A DNA stretch of 64,000 bases from Deinandra increscens subsp. villosa (lineage: Eukaryota > Streptophyta > Magnoliopsida > Asterales > Asteraceae): the NCBI GenBank assembly GCA_039602395.1, contig JBCNJP010000018.1:2232001-2296000 (forward strand), given 5' to 3'. This document shows positions 43,968-55,365 of this stretch, one piece after another. A program made the position numbers and the translations under genes. Below the pieces are notes generated by a model, which was not told where the DNA came from, ran no database searches, and saw only the letters and a list, made by a program, of their open reading frames with translations. Positions within the stretch are counted from its first letter, which is position 1. Each line of letters begins with the position of its first letter.

Positions 43968-44656
43968 TAGGGGTGAGCATGGTTCGGTTCGGTTCGGTTT
44001 TTGGCTCGAACCGAACCGAAAACCGAAACTTTCGGTTCCTGAAAATAAGAACCAAACGGTTCCGGTTCTTTTCGGTTCGGTTCTTTTCGGTTTTTTTCGG
44101 TTCTGGTTCGGTTCTGGTTCGGTTTCGGATTTTTTTTTCTTGCTTATTATATGGTTAGTAATGAGAGAGTATAGGAAATTTCACCGTATATAGTAAACTT
44201 GAACAAATAGGAAATAATTACTAACCAGTACGAAATCAATTAATTAGTAGGAATTAGGAAACATGAACAAATAGGAAATAGTTACTAACCAGTTAACGAT
44301 TTACTAACCATTATAAAACTATAAATTATTAAAACATAAAACAATAAAATCACTAAATCATTAAGAAATCAATTAATCAGTTGGAAATATTATTAATATT
44401 TTAATATTTTAATATTTTAAGTTTTATAATGCCCATTTATAAATCACTAATTTACACATATGCCTTCGGTTCGGTTCGGTTTTTTAAACGGTTCGGTTTT
44501 TCGGTTCGGTTCGGTTCTTAACTGGGTGGAACCGGAACCGAACCATTATTTTCGGTTCAGTTTTTTTCGGTTTTTTATTCGGTTCGGCTTTTTTCGGTTC
44601 GGTTTTGTCGGTTTTTTCGGTTCGGTTCGGTTTTTTCGGTTTTTTGCTCACACCTA
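43968..44656. mobile_element. hAT-type MITE with GGTTCGG-rich ends
   Basis: The ends TAGGGGTGAGCA and TGCTCACACCTA are inverted repeats flanked by an 8-bp duplication, GTTTGCCT (43960-43967 and 44657-44664), the hallmark of hAT elements. Both subterminal regions are dense in CGGTTCGGTTCGG repeats and their complements; the centre is AT-rich. Confidence 0.9.
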
Positions 44657-44981
44657 GTTTGCCTTGCCTCTATTTTCTGAAGCTAAAAATGTATCAAGAC
44701 AGTTACCTTTTATAGGTCAACATAATTTTAGTTCCTAGACATCATATGTCTAATTTCATATTTTTAGTCCTTTAAACCAATTTAACATATTGCTTTCTTC
44801 TTTCTGGTCACACTAAACCATTGCAATGGACTTTCGTCATAGATACATATGCATATAAATTGCTAAAGTTTGTAGTACTCCCTTCATTCTGCAACTTACA
44901 ATGCGTGCTCGGTTTAAATAAATAACATATGCTTTCGGTCATCATCGGTTACACTATGGCAGCTTTCAAAAACACCGACAC

Positions 44982-45009
44982 GCGCAACGTGCGCTTCTAG
45001 CCTCACTAG
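44982..45009 (+). mobile_element. Helitron 3' terminus
   Basis: A hairpin, GCGCAACGTGCGC (44982-44994), is followed by CACTAG|T at 45004-45010. A GC hairpin shortly before CTAG and then T matches Helitron 3' ends. The 5' TC end was not located, so the extent is unknown. Confidence 0.55.
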
Positions 45010-45944
45010 TACCATACAATGTACTACGTAAGGAAGTAAGGACATCCTAGTTTGTTTATGTGTTATCAAAAACCAAAATCAATCATGTTTTCAAGATATG
45101 TTGTAAGGCTAAGAATATTATTTCTATCACAGAGACTCCATATTTCCTAATCAAACCAATCAATTTGGGGATTATTTTCCGAAAAAAAAAAGAATTTTCA
45201 AAATGTTGTTCTAAGTTCATGACTTGGAAAATAGAAGGAAACAACTCTTCTGATCCCTAACTTGGTTTGTCTTGAAAAATATATTTTATTAAATTAAAAA
45301 AAAAATTAATTGGGAGACCTGTGAGACCAAAGAACACCAGGCTACGATTCTATTTCATTAATGATCAAAACATTTAAATATACAAACCTACATCTGGTGC
45401 TTATACAGAATATCAATTTAATTATAAAATATTAACAACTAATAGTTAACATGGAAAATCAGTACCTGTCTGATGATTATCCACCATTAACGATAATCTG
45501 GGTAGTAATCACCAATAGAATCATTATTAATTAAATTAAACGGACAAGTTTTTAGACGTTATTTCACTAAAAAGAATATAACTTTGTTTGAGTTTTGTTT
45601 GTAAATTTTATTAAATGAACACAACTACGTACACAGTAAAACGAACATATAAGAACTTACATTGCTATTTGCACCACCACATATCGTTAAACTACAATTC
45701 CATTTAACAGTAAGTATAATTAGGGTTTTAAGCGAACGGAAGCGAACCGAACGAAACCTTGTTTATATTCGTTTATTAAGCATTAAATGTGTTTACTAAC
45801 GGTTTACAAACACATACCGAACGAAATTCTTGTCCGTGTTCGTTTGCTAATGAATTGAACTTGTTCACAAACGCTTTATGAACGCAAACGAACATATACT
45901 ATTTCAAAAAAATAAAATCAGTATTCTTAATTCCAAACACTAAA

Positions 45945-46125
45945 CATCATCATCATACTCAGTAAATCCCACTAATAGCAAAGCTAAGGTAGGGTCTGAG
46001 AAGAGTAAGATGTAGACAGTATTACCTCTACCCCGTAGGAATAGAGAAGTTGCTTCCAGTGAGACCCCCAGCTCCGCAGTTTTGCATCAAACCTTGGACA
46101 TAAGGCACATAATAACACTCGGCAA
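45945..46125 (+). repeat. SINE-like dispersed repeat
   Basis: The block with GCAAAGCTAAGGTAGGGTCT, AAGATGTAGACAG and TACCTCTACCCCGTAGGAAT, then TAGAGAAGTTGCTTCCAGTG, resembles the body of Au-type plant SINEs (TACCTTTGCAGGTAGAGAGG-type). No target duplication was seen, so the edges are approximate. Confidence 0.45.
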
Positions 46126-46307
46126 CCGAGAAAAGACCGATTAGTTCAATTTCACTTTTGCCCCCAAGGCCCACTAAACATAATCATCTTAAATAAATAT
46201 GCATTATTAAGCACTTGACAAACAAAAAAAACTATAAACATAATTATCCAAAATAAAGCACGAGTTAGAAATAATAATCATAAATATAAATATCCCATAA
46301 TAATATC

Positions 46308-46797
46308 TGTTGAGAAATGTAGTTCAAATTGTGTAAGTTTCTTTTTTGTATATGTGGTGTATAAAACTGAATTAATGTGTTTGTTGTGTAGGTTACTGGA
46401 CTGGCCCAACTAACCTTAAGTTGTTGGGCCGTTGGAGCTAAAGTGAACGGGTTGTTGAAGTGATGAGGGTTGCGGTTCTCGTTGCTGATAAAGAGTATAA
46501 AAGGGACGGTCAAGAGCAGCTAGGGTAACGACGAACAACACATACACATACAAACGCTCTCGATTCCTTCGTCTTCTCCATTTTATCCATTGAAGAACTA
46601 GGGTTTAAATCCAGGGACAATTCTCCCTTCCTTGGATTCAGATCTTAGTCTTGAGTCTCTCTGTATAATCAGATCATCACAATGATGATCCGATATCGTT
46701 TTTTTGTATTCTCAATTTCTATTTCTGTTGTCTGGATCTCTCTGGTTTTGTAATAAAAGTCGTTCTCAGTTCTTGTTTAGATCCAGTGTTTTTGACA
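46308..46797 (+). repeat. 5' LTR of Copia G
   Basis: It runs TGTTGAGAAA to TTTTTGACA. A TATA-like GAGTATAAAAGGG (about 46493) and a GTAATAAAAG signal (about 46750) mark promoter and polyadenylation regions. The primer-binding site follows at once. Confidence 0.95.
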
Positions 46798-47395
46798 TGG
46801 TATCAGAGCTTCGGCTGTGATTATCATCGATCGATCCGTTCATCTTCTTGTTCGTCTAGGGTTTTCACATCGAAAACCTAATTTAGTCTCGAGTATTTGA
46901 TCGATCGCTTCCTGTCAGTTAGGGTTTACATATTTCAGACTCAGATCCGTAGATTCTGGTGCTTCCGCTATTTGTCATCTTGAATCTGAAACCCTAAGTC
47001 AAAATCAGTGGTAACTGTTCGTGGCAGTCCGTGGAGACAGATCTGTTCGTGAGCCTAAGAACTCAACCCTAAGTGAAGGTTGAGGTGATTGTAGCTGCTA
47101 TATCAGATCTGCTTTCTGCTCCGTCATCGCCTGAGTTTGCATAACCCTAAGTGAAGGTTATCCAAGCTCAGGCACATTGGGTGAGACCGTTCCTTCGTTC
47201 TCTCTATATCTTTTAGTATAGTTTTTCTTTCCTGTTTCTGGAACAGTGCCGGACTGTTGTCTCCGGTTGCATGCAGTATAGGGAGAGACATCCCCTATCT
47301 TTTGTGTTTAATTTCTGATTTGCTTGTGCATATATCTGTTGTCTTTTTAGTTATCTTCTGTGAGTGATTATCTTTTGTTTGTCTAACTGGTCATC

Positions 47396-48802
47396 ATGCC
47401 TGGTGATGTTGAATCTACTAACCTCACCTTGGTCAGTAAGATTGAGGCTAGTGATCCCTTGTATCTACATGCAAGTGATACAAGTACTCTTACATTGGTT
47501 AGCCTAAAACTAAAAGGAACTGAAAATTATACCGTCTGGTCTAATGCTATTAAGTTGGCTTTAAAGGTAAAAAATAAAATGGGTGTTTTAGATGGTTCTT
47601 GTAAAAAACCGGAGGATGATGAGGTCTTGGCTAATCAATGGGAGAGATGTAATTCGGTTGTGTTGTCTTGGATCTTGAACTCTGTGAATGAGGAACTGTA
47701 TGTTGGGCAAGTGTATTCTGAGCTTGCTTCAGAGGTTTGGGCTGACTTAAATGAAACTTATGATAGAATTGATGGATCTGTGGTGTTTAACTTGTATCAG
47801 AAAATTAATAGTATATCTCAGAATGGTTCTACTGTTTCTGAATATTATCATAGACTGAGCACTATGTGGAAACAATTTGATAATATGGTTCAACTTCCTT
47901 CATGCTCGTGTAGTGCATCTGCAAAGTTTAATGACTTTAATAACGGAATAAAATTGATGCAATTCCTTATGGGTCTTGATGACTATTACCAACCTGTTAG
48001 AACAAATTTGCTTATTAGGGATGAACTTCCTACTGTGGAAAATGCTTTTGCTACTATTTCTAAGGAAGAGTCACATAGGAATAATAAGTCTAGTAGCAAG
48101 GGTCATAATGTTGGTTTTGTTTCCAGAAGTGTTCAATCCTTTGATAATAAAAAGAAAGTGGCTAGAGGCCCTAATCCCAATCTTAAATGTACTCATTGTG
48201 ATAAATTGGGTCATACTATTGATAGGTGTTTTGAACTTGTAGGTTTTCCACCAAACTTTAAGTCTAAAACATCGGTTCAGGGACAGGTGGCTAAGGGAAA
48301 ATCGTCAACTGTACCTATTTCTAACAAAACCCCTAATGTTCTCTCTACTTTACCGTCACTCACCCCTGAACAATTAAGCAAACTGATGCATTTTTTGAGT
48401 GATAAATCTGGTGAACCTTCACATTCTAATAGTGTTGGAGGTATTTCTATGTGTACATATTCTTCTTGGTCTGGTGCAGTAATCAGACATGGCTATGAGA
48501 TCACATCTGGAGATGTATACTCCAGATGGATCATAGATTCAGGAGCAAATCAACATATGGTTATGTCAGAATCTAATGTTATTAATCAAATTGATGTTTC
48601 AGAGTTTGATATAAAAATTAAACATCCAAATGGATCATTTGCTTTAGTTACCAAAATTGGCAATTTCAAATTAAATGATTCAGTTACTTTATATGATGTT
48701 TTTGTTGTTCCTGAATTTCATGTCAATCTGATTTCTGTTTTTAGACTTTGTAAGGACAACAAGATGAGTGTTTCTTTTGATGAGAGTCACTGTTATGTTT
48801 AG
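47396..48802 (+). pseudogene. Copia G gag-protease ORF
   Basis: A 468-codon frame opens about 590 bases after the primer-binding site. Gag has the capsid blocks LKLKGTENYTVWSNAIKLAL, SWILNSVNEELYVGQVY and LMQFLMGLDDYYQPVRTNLL, then a CCHC knuckle (CTHCDKLGHTIDRC). The protease active site WIIDSGANQHM follows at about 48530, with ISVFRLCKDNKMSVSFDESH at the end. The frame stops at TAG 48800-48802, and the same frame continues with DLCNKKVLVTGNQFDG, where relatives have Gln-Asp-Leu. The stop is therefore most simply a CAG-to-TAG mutation. Confidence 0.88.
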
Positions 48803-49633
48803 GATTTGTGCAACAAGAAAGTCCTGGTGACTGGTAATCAATTTGATGGTTTATACTTCTATGGTGAACCTGTTGATAGTTCTAAGGTTTGTTTTTCTAG
48901 TCTAGGGTCCTTTAATCTGTGGCATATTAGACTTGGTCATCCATCTGACCAAGTTCTAAAAATCTTGGGCTCGGATCTTAAGCTTAATTTTCTAAAAAAT
49001 CTGTCACCTTGTGACACTTGTCATGAGTCTAAACAACATCGTGAACCTTTTCCTCTCAGTGATCATGTGTCTACACATGTTGGGGAATTGGTTCACCTTG
49101 ATGTTTGGGGCCCTTATAGAGTTGCAAGTAGAGAAGGATATCGATTTTTTCTTACAATAGTAGATGACTATTCTCGTTTTGTGTGGATATATCTTTTGAA
49201 ACATAAGAGTGAGGTGTTTGAGAGTATTGAGAGTTTTTTTAAAATGGTGCAAACTCAGTTTTCTAAAAACATTAAAACATTTAGAAGTGATAATGGAACA
49301 GAGTTTGTGAATGATAGAATGCAAAAATTCTGTGCTCAATTTGGTATTTTTCATCAAACCTCTTGCTCCTATACCCCACAACAGAATGGTATTGTCGAAA
49401 GAAAACATCGTCATATTTTGAATGTTGCTCGCACTCTTTTGTTTCAGTCTGGTATTCCTTTGCGTTTTTGGTCTGACTGTGTGCTAACTACTGCTTATTT
49501 GATAAATAGGATCCCCTCCTCTGTTCTTCATGGAAAGTCACCTTATGAGTTAATGTTTAGATTTAAACCTTCCCTTCATCACTTAAGAATTTTTCGGTGT
49601 CTATGCTTTAGTACAATTTTTAAATTCTACTGA
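48803..49633 (+). pseudogene. Copia G pre-integrase and integrase
   Basis: In the same frame as gag: NLWHIRLGHPSDQVLKIL, then CDTCHESKQHREPFPLS (zinc-binding HHCC), HLDVWGPYRVASREGYRFF (first Asp), FRSDNGTEF (second Asp) and YTPQQNGIVERKHRHILNVA (Glu). All three catalytic acids are present. A frameshift near 49612 ends the frame; the FIGYSNQKKGYKLW tail continues in another frame. Confidence 0.88.
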
Positions 49634-51783
49634 CAAATTTGGTAAACAAGCTGAAAAATGTGTTTTTATTGGTTATTCAAATCAGAAAAAAGGGTATAAA
49701 CTGTGGAGTATCGAACAAAAAACTGTGTTTTATTCTCGTGATGTAAAGTTTTACGAATCTGTCTTTCCTTTTCAAAACAAGGATTACTCCACTGTTTTAG
49801 ATACCTCACTTTCACATACAAACTTTTTTGATCAGTTTGACACCGAGGGTTCTTCTAGTGAATCACCCGATGATGATAAGGGGGTAAAGGTAATACTGAT
49901 TCCAGTATTCCTCTGTCAACATCGAGTGATATCCAGAGTCAGATTCATCCTGGCGAGGTTGGCTTGCAGGGGGGTCAGCAGCCAGTTCTTGGGTCTTCTG
50001 GGGACACAGGTGTTGATAGTGGTAATATAGGAGATGAAGTTGAAAATATTAATATTTCTGAGGGTACTCAGGTAAATCTTCCTAGGAGATCTCCTCGGGT
50101 GCCTGTTTTATCAAAAAACTTACAGGATTTTTGTTATTGAAGGGAAAGTGAGGTATGGCTTGGAAAAAGTAGTGAATTATTCTACCTTGTCACATGAAAA
50201 TTTGTGTTTTGTGTCTAGCTTGAATAAAAGTATTGAACCCAGAAACTTTGATGAAGCAAAAGTTGATATTAACTGGATAAATGCCATGAATGAGGAAATG
50301 GAGGCTCTAAATCGTAATAACACTTGGGAATTAGTTGAGCTTCCTATAGGAAAAAAACCTATAGGATGTAGATAGATTTATAAAATTAAGTATAAGTCCA
50401 CCGGTGATATAGAGAGGTTCAAAGCGAGGTTAGTTGCAAAAGGGTATAGCCAAAAAGAGGGGATAGACTTTAAGGAAACTTTTTCTCCGGTGGTGAAAAT
50501 GTCCACCATAAGGTGTGTCTTGAGTATTGCTGTTAAATGTAAATGGTTTTTGTATCAACTTGATGTCAATAATGCATTCTTGTATGGTGATTTGTATGAA
50601 GAAGTATATATGTCTCTTCCTCCTGGATACTTTTCCTGAAACAGATAAAAGAGTTTGTAAGTAAAATAAGTCACTTTATGGGCTTAAACAAGCTCCTAGG
50701 ATGTGGAATGAAAAATTGGTTGCTATTCTTTTGAGAATTGGCTTTGTGCAAAGCAAATGTGATTATTCTTTATTTGTGAAAACGTGTGATGAAAACATTG
50801 TTGTTCTTCTTGTATATGTTGATGATATAGTTTTGACTGGAAATAGTATGAAATTAATTGAAAATATTAAAACTTTGTTGAAAGCTCAATTTTTAATTAA
50901 AGATTTAGGTGAGCTTAAGTATTTTCTAGGTATTGAAGTTTTAAAAAATGATAAAGGCATTTGTTTAACTCAGAGAAAATATTGTATTGAGCTCTTAGCT
51001 GAGTTTGGGCTGAGTGGGTCGAAACCTGTTAATACACCAATAGAGTTGAACTATGTTTTGAATAAAAACACTAAGCATTCTGATTCTGTGTTAATAAATA
51101 TTACTGGGTTTCAAAGGTTAATAGGTAAACTAATCTACTTGTCCCATACAAGACCAGATATTGCTTATGTTGTTCAATATTTGAGTCAGTTTATGCACAA
51201 ACCATGTAAGACTCATTTGCAAATTGCTTTGCGTTTACTTCGATATTTGAAACAGTCTCCAGGTAAGGGCATCTTACTTGAGAATAGTGATAATTTTGAA
51301 ATAAAGGCCTACTCCGACTCTGATTGGGCTAAGTGTATTGTTTCTAGAAAATATGTAACAGGTTTCTATGTGTTTATTGGTGGGTCTGTTGTTTCGTGGA
51401 AGAGTAAAAAACAAAATGTAGTCTCTAGGTCCTCAGCTGAAGCTGAGTATAGAGCTATGTGCTCTGTTGCAACTGAAGTTATGTGGTTGATTAATGTACT
51501 AACTGAGTTAAAGATTTCTGTGAGTTTGCCTGTTTCACTATGTTGTGATAATAAAGTTGCTATTTCTATTTCTGCGAATCGTGTGTTTCATGATCGCACG
51601 AAGCATTTTGAAGTTGACATTTTCTTCTTAAGAGAACAAATTAGTTCTGGACTTCTTAAGGTTATTCAAGTGAGGTCTGAAATACAATTTGCTGATTTGT
51701 TTACTAAGGGTCTTCTGGTTGGTCAAAATGAAAATATGTGTAAAAATCTGGGTATGATAAATTTGTTTACACTTTTGAACTAA
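49634..51783 (+). pseudogene. Copia G hinge, reverse transcriptase and RNase H
   Basis: Hinge frames (VFYSRDVKFYES.., then RRSPRVP) are shifted near 49893 and 50140. RT begins NWINAMNEEMEALNRNNTWEL, has a nonsense codon at 50374 (GCR*IYKIKYK, normally Trp), FKETFSPVVKMSTIR, QLDVNNAFLYGDL, a shift near 50636, SLYGLKQAPRMW and the active site YVDDIVLTG (about 50815). RNase H (YSDSDWAKC, SRSSAEAEYRAM, CDNKVAISISAN, HFEVDIFFLRE) runs intact to TAA at 51781-51783, abutting the polypurine tract. The last 360 codons are uninterrupted. Confidence 0.88.
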
Positions 51784-51790
51784 GGGGGAA

Positions 51791-52281
51791 TGTTGAGAAA
51801 TGTAGTTCAAATTGTGTATGTTTCGTTTGTGTATATGTGGTGTATAAAACTGAATTAATGTGTTTGTTGTGTAGGTTACTGGACTGGCCCAACTAACCTT
51901 AAGTTGTTGGGCCGTTGGAGCTAAAGTGAACGGGTTGTTGAAGTGATGAGGGTTGTGGTTCTCGTTGCTGATAAAGAGTATAAAAGGGAAGGTCAAGAGC
52001 AGCTAGGGTAACGACGAACAACACATACACATACAAACGCTCTCGATTCCTTCGTCTTCTCCATTTTCATCCGTTGAAGAACTAGGGTTTAAAATTAGGG
52101 ACAATTCTCCCTTCCTTGGATTCAGATCTTAGTCTTGAGTCTCTCTGTATAATCAGATCATCACATTGATGATCTGATATCGTTTTTTTGTATTCTCAAT
52201 TTCTATTTCTGTTGTCTGGATCTCTCTGGTTTTGTAATAATAGTCGTTCTCAGTTCTTGTTTAGATCCAGTGTTTTTGACA
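51791..52281 (+). repeat. 3' LTR of Copia G
   Basis: It starts directly after AAGGGGGAA and ends TTTTTGACA before ATATC. It matches the 5' LTR except for about 13 differences. Confidence 0.95.
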
Positions 52282-52654
52282 ATATCTTATAGGTGTAACT
52301 TTTAAATGGTAACCTTACCGAACATAAACGAACAATCTACCAAACGTTCACGAGCACAAATGAATGAACGTGACATTTGTTCATGTTCGTTTGTTTATCT
52401 AAACGAACGAAATTTGATGTTCATTTCGTTCATTTATGAAACGAACAAACATAAACGAATTTTTCATCAAATAATTCATGAACTATTCGCTGAAAGTTCG
52501 ATTCATTTACGACCCTAAATATAATAACTAACATCCCGGAAGAAATTAACATTACTATGGGGTGCTAGTACTTGGAATTTAATTTATCTTAAATAATGAC
52601 TCATTAAATTAAAATATAAAATAAGATAAAATTAAACTAATATGAAAAGGTATA

Positions 52655-52717
52655 TTTAATGAATGAACGAAATGAACGTCAAATTTCGTTCGTTTAGATA
52701 AACAAACGAACATGAAC
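52655..52717 (-). repeat. Inverted fragment of the AACGAACA element
   Basis: It matches, in reverse complement, about 60 bases of the right arm at 52375-52440 (CGTTCGTTTAGATAAACAAA). It is either a second small copy or a local rearrangement. Confidence 0.6.
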
Positions 52718-52729
52718 AAATATGGCGAC

Positions 52730-53187
52730 TCCTAGTGGTTTGAATGTGGTTTTCACTCGGTTAGGCTTTGCCATTCAGAAGGGGTTGGCGGCGAAGCTTG
52801 TTGCCCGCCTCCCTTGTATTTTATGTTTAGGTGTAACCGTTGTTTAAGTTATGAATGAAATTATAAAACAAAATTTTAAAAAAAAAATTAATGAAAAGAA
52901 AGCATTTAATATCAAACTTTTGTCAACAATCGGGTTTTTTTTATACTTCGATCTAGACTAATATGAAAACAGGTATATATTTATGAACAAATTAAAAAGG
53001 GTGAAAAACACCAATATAAGACAAGTTCAATCCAAACTGCAATCAATATCCACACATGTCATATCCCTTCATCAAATAACTTCAAAAAAAAAATTGTATT
53101 ATTGAGTTAAATTAGATAAAGTAGTTGCTACAAAGATATATCAACTGATTCAAGCAAGCAGCTTCAATTCTTCCAGAAAACACAAAA
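52730..53187. other. Upstream region of PnsL1, with a possible LINE 3' scrap
   Basis: Sequence at about 52730-52890 (CTCGGTTAGGC, TTATGAATGAAATTATAAAA, A-run) is styled like the 3' end of a plant LINE, without certainty. From 52900 to the ATG at 53188 it is AT-rich; a GATAA element (AGATAAAG, about 53113) could be a light-responsive I-box. Confidence 0.3.
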
Positions 53188-55365
53188 ATGGCAGTTTCAT
53201 CTCTTTCATTCTCATCAGCTGCAACCTTATCCAGAAGGGTCAGTCATAACTTTTTTTTTATTTTCTGTTATTAACTAACTGTACATTGTTAATAAAACTG
53301 ATTTTTACAATTCTGAAGTTGGATCAGTTATTTACAGTTGATTTTTGTATGAGAATTTGCAGTTGAATCTGCCATTAAAGCCTTCATGTTCTACCCGAAC
53401 AATCATTGCATTGTCAAAAGACGTGTCTATTGCTGAAGAAAGTAAGCTCCTTTGTTTTATTTATATACTTTATGTTTTACAATCAACTAGTTATTGGCAT
53501 CATGTCAAACAGGTAGAACAGAAATCTGTTACAAGTTAACGGGTCAAATGAGTCGTCGAGACATATTAGTTATTTACAAAATTCAAACAAGTGTTAGACA
53601 TGTCAACCCGACTTGACCATGCTCCTTTTGACCCACACTTCCAAATTACCCGATTTAGGGGTGTCATCGAATCGAAATCGAATCGAATTTGGAATGTTGA
53701 AAGTGAATTCGGATTCAACTGAACTAGAATTCAGAAAACTGATGAATTCAAAAGCTCAAACTCAGGTTGATTCTAATAAATCAAGTTGGGGAGAAAAAAT
53801 AAATAAATAATATAAAAAAATATACATATTTATATTATTATAAATGAAAACTAAATTCGAACTAGTAATTTGAATTTGGTTAGGACTGAATTTTGGTTTC
53901 CCAGTCTTATTCGAACGCTAAACATCCCTAACCCAGGTTGACATCACCCAACCCGTCTGACCCATTGACCCGCTCCTTTCATGTCTGCTTTTTATTTCTA
54001 TGGTTTCTACTTTCTTGCATTTTGAACGTAGTTAGTCTATGAGTTTCACACCAAACTCATTGCAGCTAATGCAGCATATTACAAACAAGCTTTGGATCTT
54101 TCATAACTTCAAATATCAAGATTTTGAAGTAACTTAAACATGAAAATTTTATGTGAAACAGGATCAGGAAATTGCAAGAGAAGATCACTTCTCATAGGAG
54201 TTGGAGCTTCAAGCTTGTTGCCTACAAAACTTCTATTGGCTCAAGGTATATTCATTCATTTATCCCAACCAATTTTCTGTATGCTAATTTTAAACAATGC
54301 CAAGAGTAAACAGAACTATCTCGTGTTAAAATTCGACGAAATTGCGACTTTTTTTTTTTTGATATTAATACAAATGTGTAGTCATGCCCGAAATACAGTT
54401 TTCTAGATATTCTTGTCGTCTAAATTTCTTTCTAAAACAGCCTCTTCATCTTAAGTAGAGTCTGTTTCATCTCACTCTCCCATGACCAGTGAGATTTTAC
54501 CGGGTATGTTTGTTTGTTCGTTCGTCATGTTATGTTAATTTCTAAGCCTCTACCACTATTGATGCATGTAGAAAAACCACCAAACTATGATGAATTTGTT
54601 GACTTAGAAGATGGTTATTCATATTACTATCCCTCAGATTGGAGGGTAAGTTACAATACAAACCTGCAAATTTGATGTTTCCCTTTACAAAATATGAACT
54701 TTTGCTCAAAAATGTGATCTTTTTTTTCCAGGAGTTTGATTTCAGAGGACATGACTCTGCATTCAAGGATCGATATTTGCAGTTACAAAATGTAAGACTT
54801 AGCTTCATACCAACTGCCAAAACAGACATCCACGACATGGGTCCGATAGAGAAGGTTGTAGCCAACTTGGTGAGACATGTGTACTCGACGCCCACTCAAG
54901 TCCCGGACGTGTTCGATATGCAAGAGGTCTGAACCCTTTGAAATCAAGTGTGGTTGTTCTTTTTTATGAATCTTGACAAATGGCTTGTTTTGTTGGCTAA
55001 AATTGTAGAGGACCACGGATGGTAAAAACTACTACACGTTTGAGTACACGCTAACGTCTCCAAACTTCTCACGAGCAGCTTTTGCAACCATAGCAGTTGG
55101 AAATGGTAAAACACAAACTTCAAGTTTTTGTAGACGGGTCAAAACGGATTTGAGTTCAAACAGAATTTGGTTTCATCTGCAAACACTTTTTTTTTCCATT
55201 TTTTATAAAATCTTTATGTAAAACGATTATTAAGGTCGTATGCATTGAACTGCTGTAACAGGGAGATACTACACTCTAATTGTTGGAGCAAATGAAAGAA
55301 GATGGAGAAGAGTAAGAAATCAGCTTAAAGTGGTAGCAGACTCGTTCAAGGTGCTTGATATTTAA
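53188..55365 (+). CDS. PNSL1: Photosynthetic NDH subunit of lumenal location 1 (PnsL1, PsbP-like protein 2)
   Basis: Seven exons: 53188-53238, 53363-53441, 54162-54245, 54572-54645, 54732-54926, 55009-55105 and 55262-55365, giving 227 residues. Introns have GT-AG borders and phases join cleanly. The N-terminus is Ser-rich (chloroplast transit peptide). Then CKRRSLLIGVG (residues 48-58) is a twin-Arg thylakoid signal followed by a hydrophobic stretch ending LLLAQ. The mature part is a PsbP-fold domain: DGYSYYYPSDWREFDFRGHD, KDRYLQLQNVRLSFIPT, DGKNYYTFEYTL and RYYTLIVGANERRW. These match plant PnsL1/PPL2, a lumen subunit of the chloroplast NDH complex for cyclic electron flow around photosystem I. 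The close paralogue PPL1 lacks several of these exact motifs. The donor after exon 5 (GTCTGA) is weak but keeps frame. The gene looks intact. Confidence 0.92.

Larger units (their letters stand above)
46308..52281 (+). mobile_element. Copia G, structurally complete LTR retrotransposon (5.97 kb)
   Basis: LTRs at 46308-46797 and 51791-52281 differ at about 13 positions by hand count (~97% identity). The target duplication ATATC is at 46303-46307 and 52282-52286. The primer-binding site TGGTATCAGAGC (46798-46809) and polypurine tract AAGGGGGAA (51782-51790) are perfect. Gag-pol is almost complete but has two nonsense codons (48800, 50374) and at least four frameshifts, so it is recent but dead. 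Confidence 0.95.
45721..52517. mobile_element. hAT-like element with AACGAACA motifs, split by Copia G
   Basis: The left end TAGGGTTTTAAGCGAAC and right end GACCCTA are flanked by AGTATAAT (45713-45720) and AATATAAT (52518-52525), an 8-bp duplication with one mismatch. Both arms are rich in GTTCGTTT/AAACGAAC. The element proper (45721-46307 plus 52287-52517) was opened by the Copia G insertion. A SINE-like block lies in its left arm. Confidence 0.65.

Noticed and set aside
44460..44657. Phe/Gly/Ser-rich frames in the GGTTCGG region
   Set aside because: They are translations of the hAT MITE's subterminal repeats.
48800..48802. Programmed stop readthrough between gag-protease and integrase in Copia G
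   Set aside because: Plant Copia elements use one continuous frame; the TAG replaces a Gln codon, and other inactivating mutations follow.
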